NCBI GenBank assembly: GCA_016790815.1
Contig: JAEUOG010000022.1
Location: 1 to 32,088, forward strand
DNA from: Dechloromonas sp.
GTDB taxonomy: Bacteria > Pseudomonadota > Gammaproteobacteria > Burkholderiales > Rhodocyclaceae
Direction of reading: 5' to 3'
Length of the DNA: 32,088 bases
This document shows, in pieces, positions 29,073-32,088 of the stretch (positions within the stretch are counted from its first letter, which is position 1; every line of letters begins with the position of its first letter). The position numbers were made by a program, and so were the translations under genes. Below the pieces are notes generated by a model. The model worked only from the letters and a program-made list of their open reading frames with translations. It had not been told where the DNA came from and did no database searches.

Positions 29073-29639
29073 TTAGAAATCGTCCTTGACGACTGGAAAG
29101 CCCAGCGCTTCCCAGTCCAGCATGCCGCCCCGGTAGTAGTAAATCTTGTCGGCAGGGAAGCCATCGCGAACCATGGCCTTGATCGCCGACGGGCTTTGCG
29201 GGCAGACCGGGCCGTTGCAGAAAGCATAGACCTTCTTGGCTTTGCTGCAGTCCCATTTTCCCCCTGTCTTGGCGCAGCCCAGCTCATCCATGCGCCCGGC
29301 AACCAGCGTGTAGGGAATATGGTACGAGTTCGGAATGGTACCGTTGATGCGGTCGTCCGGCTCGCGCATGTCGACGATCAGTGCGTCCTTGTCATTCATC
29401 GCGTGCAGCACTTCGATCTCACCGACCGGATGAACGCCAGGAACCGGAACCAGCGGCTGCAGCCAGCCCTTGTTCTTGGCGCACGGAGTCATCGTGCGGG
29501 TAATGACGAAGGGACCGCTCTTGGTCTGCACGACAAACTGCTTGTCCTCGCCGATGATGCGCAGCAATTCCTTGTCCTGGGCGCTGACCCCCATCGATGC
29601 GGCAACAATACCCGCCGCCAGCAATAGCTTTCCAATCAT
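29073..29639 (-). CDS. Exported rhodanese-like protein
   Basis: A 188-aa protein with a signal peptide (MIGKLLLAAGIVAASMGVSA, cleavage before QDKEL), so periplasmic. A C-terminal rhodanese fold follows: DALIVDMREPDDRINGTIPNSYHIPY, then the active-site loop with Cys in AFCNGPVCPQSPSAI, then YYYRGGMLDWEALGFPV. The loop has a second Cys three residues on and a Pro after it (CNGPVCPQS), unlike the usual CRSGxR, so it may work with a disulfide or as a sulfur carrier. GGAGGA precedes ATG 29639; a longer frame to 29741 lacks support. It stands alone with its own terminator. Sulfur donor unknown. Confidence 0.87.
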   Translation of the reverse strand: MIGKLLLAAGIVAASMGVSAQDKELLRIIGEDKQFVVQTKSGPFVITRTMTPCAKNKGWLQPLVPVPGVHPVGEIEVLHAMNDKDALIVDMREPDDRINGTIPNSYHIPYTLVAGRMDELGCAKTGGKWDCSKAKKVYAFCNGPVCPQSPSAIKAMVRDGFPADKIYYYRGGMLDWEALGFPVVKDDF

Positions 29640-29721
29640 GTGATTCCTCCATTGTTTTTTGATTTGGCGACCATTATTTATAAGTGATTGCGTATATTGT
29701 AATTTAACAATGTAGTTGCTG

Positions 29722-29750
29722 TAAAAAGAAAGGCGACCCACAGGCCGCCT
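29722..29750 (-). terminator. Intrinsic terminator of purL
   Basis: On the minus strand AGGCG-G-CC, a 4-nt loop, GG-A-CGCCT (29750-29731), then TTCTTTTT. It lies 19 nt after the purL stop. Confidence 0.7.
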
Positions 29751-29769
29751 CTTCTGTTTTCCCGGTCGC

Positions 29770-32088
29770 TTAACCGACCCAGCGCCGCGCGTTGCGGAAC
29801 ATGCGCATCCACGGCGAATCTTCTCCCCAGTTTTCCGGGTGCCAGGACATCTGCACGGTGCGGAAGACCCGTTCCGGGTGCGGCATCATGATCGTGAAGC
29901 GGCCATCGGCCGTGGTCACTGCCGTCAGACCATTCGGAGAACCATTCGGGTTGTATGGATAGACCTCGGTCGGCTCGCCCTTGTTGTCGACATAGCGCAC
30001 GGCAGACAGCACCTTGCTCTGGTCGTCGGCATTATCGAACACTGCCCTGCCCTCGCCGTGGGAGACGACGATGGGCACTTGCGAACCCTCCATGGCGGCG
30101 AAAAAGATCGACGGCGATTCGAGAATTTCTGTCATCACGAAACGCGCTTCGAACTGCTCGACTTTGTTACGACGGAAAGCCGGCCAGTGTTCGGCGCCGG
30201 GGATGATGGACTTCAGCGCGCTCATCATCTGGCAGCCGTTACAGACGCCAAGGGCAAAAGTGTCCTTGCGATTAAAAAACGCAGCGAATTCATCACGGCA
30301 GCCGTCGTGCATGAGGATGGTTCGCGCCCAGCCAAGGCCGGCACCGAGGACGTCACCGTAAGAGAAGCCACCGCAGGCAACCAAACCCTTGAAGTCCTTG
30401 AGGCTGACGCGGCCAGCCAGGATGTCGCTCATATGGACGTCGACCGAAGCGAAGCCGGCCTTGTCGAACGCGGCAGCCATTTCGTAATGGCTGTTGACAC
30501 CCTGCTCGCGCAGGATGGCGACACGCGGGCGACCGCTGATGTCCTGGTAGATCTTCGTGAAATCGTCTTGCGGATCAAAGGTCAGCTTCGGCGTCAGGCC
30601 AGGATCGGTGACGTCTAGGATGCGGTCGAATTCCTGCTGGGCGCAGCTCGGGTTGTCGCGCATGGCCTGCATCTGGTAGCTGGTCTCGGACCAGGCACGC
30701 TGCAGGTCGACGCGCTTCTCGCGCAGCACGCGCTTGGCGTTGCGGGTGACGCGGATTTCGTCCCACTCGTTCAGGGTGCCGACAAAGTGGTAAGGCACGC
30801 CGCAGGCACGCAGGATGGGCGTGACCTTCTCGCGGTCTTCGCGGCGAATCTGGATCAGGGCGCCAAGTTCCTCGTTGAACAGGGCGCGGACGATGTGTTC
30901 AAAATCGCGGCCGGCCAGCAGGTCCGGGCGCTTTTCGGCGCCATCGACATCGAGCGCGGCGGCATCGAAGCACAGGCCGTCGAGGTCGAGCGACACGCCA
31001 CGGCGGCTGGCGAAGGCCATTTCGCAGGCAGCGACGAACAGGCCGCCGTCGGAACGGTCGTGATAGGCGAGCAGCATGCCTTCGCGGTTGAGGCGCTGCA
31101 CGGCGTCGAACAGGCCCTTCAGCTTGGCCGGATCGTCGACGTCCGGCGCATCGCTGCCGGTGGCGTTGTACACCTGGGCCAGGGCCGAGCCGCCGAGGCG
31201 GTTCTGGCCGAGGTCGAGCAGCAACAGTTCGGTTTCGCCCTGGTCGACGGCCAGTTGCGGGGTTTTCGTCTTGCGCACGTCGTCGACGGCGGCGAACGAG
31301 GTGACAACCAGCGACAGCGGCGACACGACCTGCTTCTTCTCGCCGTTCTCGTCCCAGGCGGTACGCATCGACAGCGAATCCTTGCCGACCGGGATCGACA
31401 CGCCGATGGCCTTGCACAGGTCGGACACGGCCTCGACGGTGTCGAACAGGCGGGCATCCTCGCCCGGCACGCCGCAGGGCGCCATCCAGTTGGCCGACAG
31501 CTTGACCTTGCCGAGTTCGCCGATGTCGGCGGCAGCCAGGTTGGTCAGCGCCTCGCCGATGGCCATGCGGCCGGAAGCTGGGGCGTCGAACACGGCCAGC
31601 GGGGTGCGCTCGCCCATGGCGAAGGCTTCGCCGAGGTAGCCCTGGTAGCCCATCGTCGTCACCGCGACGTCGGCCACCGGCACCTGCCACGGGCCGACCA
31701 TCTGGTCGCGGGCGGTCATGCCGCCCACGGAACGGTCGCCAATGGAGATCAGGAAGGTCTTGTCGGCGATGGTCGGCAGACGCATCAGGCGATAGGCGGC
31801 GTCCTTCAGTTCGATGGACGTGGCGTCGAAGGAAACGAAAGTTTCCGGCTGGTGCGTCACGTCGCGCGTCATGCGCGGCGGCTTGCCGAGCAGCGCTTCC
31901 ATTTCCATATCGACCGGATTGACGCCGAAATGGGCGTCGGTCACGGTCAGGTGGCCGTCGCCGGTCGCTTCGCCGACCACGGCAAACGGGCAGCGCTCGC
32001 GCTCGCACATGGCCTGGAATTCGGCGATGCGGTCGGCCGGAATGGCCAGCACGTAGCGTTCCTGCGATTCGTTGGACCAGATTTCGGC
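29770..32088 (-). CDS. purL: Phosphoribosylformylglycinamidine synthase PurL (3' part)
   Basis: The last 772 codons of the large single-chain FGAM synthase (full length is usually near 1300 aa), which turns FGAR, glutamine and ATP into FGAM in purine synthesis. The frame is open to the right edge, where [16 protein letters not shown] continues the AIRS-like second half. [18 protein letters not shown] and [15 protein letters not shown] are ATP-binding and catalytic segments. The C-terminal glutamine amidotransferase has the nucleophile in LGVCNGCQ and the His/Glu pair in [10 protein letters not shown]. The C-terminus [15 protein letters not shown] is complete. A terminator follows. Confidence 0.97.
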   Translation of the reverse strand, partial: AEIWSNESQERYVLAIPADRIAEFQAMCERERCPFAVVGEATGDGHLTVTDAHFGVNPVDMEMEALLGKPPRMTRDVTHQPETFVSFDATSIELKDAAYRLMRLPTIADKTFLISIGDRSVGGMTARDQMVGPWQVPVADVAVTTMGYQGYLGEAFAMGERTPLAVFDAPASGRMAIGEALTNLAAADIGELGKVKLSANWMAPCGVPGEDARLFDTVEAVSDLCKAIGVSIPVGKDSLSMRTAWDENGEKKQVVSPLSLVVTSFAAVDDVRKTKTPQLAVDQGETELLLLDLGQNRLGGSALAQVYNATGSDAPDVDDPAKLKGLFDAVQRLNREGMLLAYHDRSDGGLFVAACEMAFASRRGVSLDLDGLCFDAAALDVDGAEKRPDLLAGRDFEHIVRALFNEELGALIQIRREDREKVTPILRACGVPYHFVGTLNEWDEIRVTRNAKRVLREKRVDLQRAWSETSYQMQAMRDNPSCAQQEFDRILDVTDPGLTPKLTFDPQDDFTKIYQDISGRPRVAILREQGVNSHYEMAAAFDKAGFASVDVHMSDILAGRVSLKDFKGLVACGGFSYGDVLGAGLGWARTILMHDGCRDEFAAFFNRKDTFALGVCNGCQMMSALKSIIPGAEHWPAFRRNKVEQFEARFVMTEILESPSIFFAAMEGSQVPIVVSHGEGRAVFDNADDQSKVLSAVRYVDNKGEPTEVYPYNPNGSPNGLTAVTTADGRFTIMMPHPERVFRTVQMSWHPENWGEDSPWMRMFRNARRWVG

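Overview
The window is a GC-rich betaproteobacterial chromosome segment, most like the Rhodocyclaceae (Dechloromonas/Azonexus type). This rests on protein style, a DUF3567 gene, the lexA-imuA-imuB-dnaE2 cassette and gene content, not on a database search. Genes are densely packed, many with 4-nt ATGA stop/start overlaps. No gene-free stretch exceeds 300 bases; the longest is 13404-13639. No insertion sequence, prophage or CRISPR array is seen.

Layout. 1-1423 (+): the 3' end of pgsA, a tRNA array Gly-Cys-Gly-Leu behind a near-consensus promoter, and a DUF1178 gene starting 11 nt after the tRNA-Leu CCA end. 1435-13403 (-): thirteen co-directional genes. Transcription runs arsS-type radical SAM, phnD/phnE/phnC-type ABC importer, msrB, msrA, then a TVP38/FAD-disulfide-reductase fusion, DUF547, a YiiX-like cysteine hydrolase, DUF3047, TIGR04283 and TIGR04282 glycosyltransferases, and a SelD-N-terminal-like (TIGR03169) oxidoreductase. 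Both halves of this run carry the same two-block promoter-like element (GTGTAAG, 16-17 nt, CGACTAAT), suggesting shared control by an alternative, ECF-like sigma factor. I read the run as one stress-linked module that takes up an oxyanion or phosphonate-like compound, modifies it by radical SAM and glycosyl-transfer chemistry, and repairs periplasmic methionine oxidation.

13640-19480 (-): the SOS mutagenesis operon lexA-imuA-imuB-dnaE2 behind a CTGT-N8-ACAG LexA box. 19579-21714 (-): DUF3567, dgt and an acyl-CoA thioesterase. 21802-24335 (+): ETF-ubiquinone oxidoreductase and fabI. 24508-27909 (-): ppiD and a MocR/GntR-aminotransferase regulator. 28057-28891: a DUF2917 gene, a 70-aa unknown and a 54-aa small protein. 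The small protein has a strong Shine-Dalgarno and a promoter sandwiched between two LexA boxes, one matching the Escherichia coli sulA operator (recalled) at 19 of 20 bases. 29073-32088 (-): an exported rhodanese-like protein and the 3' part of purL, which runs off the right edge.

The most unusual signal is a dispersed 35-40 bp repeat: palindromic core CGGTCRACCGG, then an A-rich block, GGCC, then AAATTGAAA. Eight clear and three degraded copies lie on both strands, most inside coding genes. One inverted pair lies between convergent genes. The layout resembles an uptake-signal or genome-architecture sequence.
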